DNA from: Beijerinckiaceae bacterium | Lineage (GTDB): Bacteria > Pseudomonadota > Alphaproteobacteria > Rhizobiales > Beijerinckiaceae | Assembly (NCBI GenBank): GCA_947456315.1 | Contig: CANGRU010000076.1 | Span: forward strand, 1 to 7,251 | DNA: 7,251 bases | Direction: 5' to 3' | Shown: one piece after another, positions 5,401 through 7,251 of the stretch | Layout of the letters: every line of letters starts with the position of its first letter | Numbering within the stretch: the first letter of the stretch is position 1 | Position numbers and translations under genes: made by a program | The notes under the pieces: model-generated | The model's input: only the letters and a program-made list of their open reading frames with translations | The model's database searches: none | Told to the model about the DNA's origin: nothing

Positions 5401-7251
5401 CTACCCGTTGACGCGTTCCACCTTCGACACAACGGATTTGGCTTTCAGCTGCACCATGATCGCATTGAGATGCGACAGGTCGATCACTTCCAGATCAATC
5501 ACAATGTCGCGGAAATCCTGCGAATGGGTGACAAATTCGATGTGATCAATATTGGCGCCCGCATCGCCAATGACTGTGGCAATGATCCCCAAAGCACCGG
5601 GCTCGTTGATCGTATTGACCACCAGACGTGCGGGGAAAAAATCCTTGCGCTCGGGGTCGATATCCCAGCGCACATCAAGCCAGCGCTCGGGTTGATCGTC
5701 GAAATCCATCAGCGCAGGTGACTGGATTGGATAAATGGTAATGCCCTCACCCGGCGTCAGAATACCCACGATGCGATCACCCGGCACGGCGCCGCCATTG
5801 GGGGCAAAGCGCACAGGCAAATCACCGCTCAAGCCACGAATAGGAATGGCTTGCTGGTCATCAGCCCCTTCAGCACCCGGCACTTTGAAAACAAGACTGT
5901 CGGCTTTTTTCAAACCGAACCAGCCGCTCTCTGTTTTCTGGGCGGCAATGCCGGTTTTGCGCTCTTCCTTGAAATCCGGATAGACCGCTTTCACCACATC
6001 GCCGGAAAACATTTCGCCGCGACCGACAGCTGCCAGCACATCCTCGAGAGATTGGCGCGCCAGACGTGGCAGTGCGGCTTTCAACTTGTCATCCGAATAG
6101 GATTTGTTGGCCCGCTCAAAGGCGCGTTCGACAATCTGGCGGCCAAGGCCTGCATATTGCGCCAGCACAGCGTCACGCGTGGCACGCCGGATGGCTGCAC
6201 GCGCCTTGCCGGTCACGACAAGACTTTCCCATGCGGCTGGCGGCACCTGACCCTCGGCCACGGCTACTTCCACTTCATCACCATTTTGCAATTCGGACAG
6301 AAGCGGCGCGATGCGGCCGTTGATCTTGGCCCCCACCGCATTATTGCCGACATCCGTGTGCACGGCATAAGCAAAATCGATCGGCGTTGCGCCACGCGGC
6401 AGCGCAATCAGGCGGCCCTTGGGGGTGAAGCAAAACACCTGATCATGAAACAGCTCAAGCTTGGTGTGTTCCAGAAATTCTTCTGGTGAATCACCTTCGC
6501 CCAGCATTTCAATCGTCCGGCGCAGCCAGCGATAAGCGCGACTTTCGCGCGTCAGCGCATCGACATCATTGGCGCGGCCATCTTTGTAGAGCGCATGGGC
6601 TGCAATGCCATATTCGTCGATCTCGTGCATTTCGTGCGTGCGCACCTGCAATTCAACGCGCTGCCGGCCCGGACCCACAACGGTTGTGTGCAGAGAACGA
6701 TAATCATTCTGCTTGGGCGTCGAAATGTAATCTTTGAAACGGCCCGGCACGAAGGGCCATTTGGTATGGATGATGCCGATGACGCGGTAGCAATCTTCCG
6801 GCGTATCGACCAGCACGCGGAAGCCGAAAATATCCGACAGCTGTTCAAAAGCGAGCGATTTGCGCTCCATCTTGCCCCAGACGGAATAAGGGGCTTTTTC
6901 ACGCCCTTTCACATCCGCATGAAAGCCACGCGCCAGCAGCGCTTCGCGCAGCTCATCTTCAATCTTGGAAATCAGCGCGCCATTTTTGGTGTGCAGATCA
7001 GCCAGCCGCGCTTCAATCATGGCACAGGCATCAGGCATGAGATTTTTGAACGCGAGATTTTCCAACTCGTCGCGCATATTCTGCATACCCATGCGTCCGG
7101 CGAGCGGGGCATAAATATCGAGCGTCTCTTCAGCAATGCGCTTGCGCTTCTCGGGCGGCACAAAATGCAGCGTGCGCATATTGTGCAGACGATCCGCCAG
7201 CTTGACCACCAGAACGCGCACGTCATCGGCAATGGCGAGCAGCAATTTGCG
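5401..7251 (-). CDS. rel: Bifunctional (p)ppGpp synthetase/hydrolase Rel (RSH family), 5' end outside window
   Basis: This gene encodes the enzyme that makes and degrades the stringent-response alarmone (p)ppGpp. Its frame stays open to the right edge, so 616 C-terminal residues are visible and about 130 N-terminal residues, including the hydrolase HDxxED motif, are missing; the Leu codon at 7245 is not its start. Numbering from the edge, the end of the hydrolase domain has KLADRLHNMRTL (17-28). The synthetase domain has D140 in SDIFGFRVLV, RFKD (171-174), Y184 in NDYRSLH, and E200 in VELQVRT. RFKD is the RxKD form typical of bifunctional enzymes rather than the ExDD form of synthetase-only RelA. 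A TGS domain (about 265-328), a helical region, a zinc-finger-like region lacking its Cys residues (about 472-514) and a C-terminal ACT domain (about 538-616) follow. The stop is 9 nt from repeat copy 2. The sequence resembles rhizobial-type Rel, and the gene is also called relA, spoT or rsh. Confidence 0.96.
   Translation of the reverse strand, partial: RKLLLAIADDVRVLVVKLADRLHNMRTLHFVPPEKRKRIAEETLDIYAPLAGRMGMQNMRDELENLAFKNLMPDACAMIEARLADLHTKNGALISKIEDELREALLARGFHADVKGREKAPYSVWGKMERKSLAFEQLSDIFGFRVLVDTPEDCYRVIGIIHTKWPFVPGRFKDYISTPKQNDYRSLHTTVVGPGRQRVELQVRTHEMHEIDEYGIAAHALYKDGRANDVDALTRESRAYRWLRRTIEMLGEGDSPEEFLEHTKLELFHDQVFCFTPKGRLIALPRGATPIDFAYAVHTDVGNNAVGAKINGRIAPLLSELQNGDEVEVAVAEGQVPPAAWESLVVTGKARAAIRRATRDAVLAQYAGLGRQIVERAFERANKSYSDDKLKAALPRLARQSLEDVLAAVGRGEMFSGDVVKAVYPDFKEERKTGIAAQKTESGWFGLKKADSLVFKVPGAEGADDQQAIPIRGLSGDLPVRFAPNGGAVPGDRIVGILTPGEGITIYPIQSPALMDFDDQPERWLDVRWDIDPERKDFFPARLVVNTINEPGALGIIATVIGDAGANIDHIEFVTHSQDFRDIVIDLEVIDLSHLNAIMVQLKAKSVVSKVERVNG

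Noticed and set aside
5851..6489. Plus-strand open frame of 212 codons opposite rel.
   Set aside because: It is a shadow of the conserved rel coding sequence with no protein family features.

Overview
The window looks like chromosomal DNA of an alphaproteobacterium, probably of the order Hyphomicrobiales (Rhizobiales), with moderately high GC. The support is the Rel protein, whose synthetase motif and C-terminal region read as I remember them from rhizobial-type Rel proteins, together with GC-rich mosaic palindromic repeats between genes. The genus cannot be told from the sequence.

Layout from left to right. (1) A short GC-rich hairpin at the left edge follows the stop of (2) a type I ABC exporter half-transporter on the minus strand. 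(3) A 117-nt mosaic palindromic repeat separates it from (4) a GntR-family FCD-domain repressor, also on the minus strand. (5) A compact divergent control region of about 95 bp holds a perfect TTGTATACAA palindrome inside a good sigma70-type promoter. It drives (6) tcuA and (7) tcuB on the plus strand, which overlap by 14 nt and are translationally coupled. (8) A 119-nt second copy of the mosaic repeat, in the opposite orientation, lies between the convergent ends of tcuB and (9) a 5'-truncated bifunctional (p)ppGpp synthetase/hydrolase gene (rel) on the minus strand, which runs off the right edge. No stretch longer than 300 bases lacks a gene.

How the genes fit together. TcuA is an FAD-dependent dehydrogenase that oxidises tricarballylate to cis-aconitate. 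TcuB is a membrane protein with two Fe-S cluster motifs that takes the electrons from reduced TcuA to the membrane. The divergent GntR regulator is the likely local repressor, with tricarballylate or a related tricarboxylate as the likely inducer. The locus differs from the Salmonella tcuRABC model in having a GntR rather than a LysR regulator and no transporter in the window. The ABC exporter and rel are probably functionally unrelated neighbours.

I see no clearly new biological system. The observations most worth a second look are these: the two mosaic repeats, whose internal hairpin arms differ in sequence but keep their pairing, and which bracket the tcu locus in opposite orientations; the operator built into the tcuA promoter; the loss of the usual Cys/His residues in the zinc-finger-like region of Rel; and a possible leaderless promoter for the ABC exporter.
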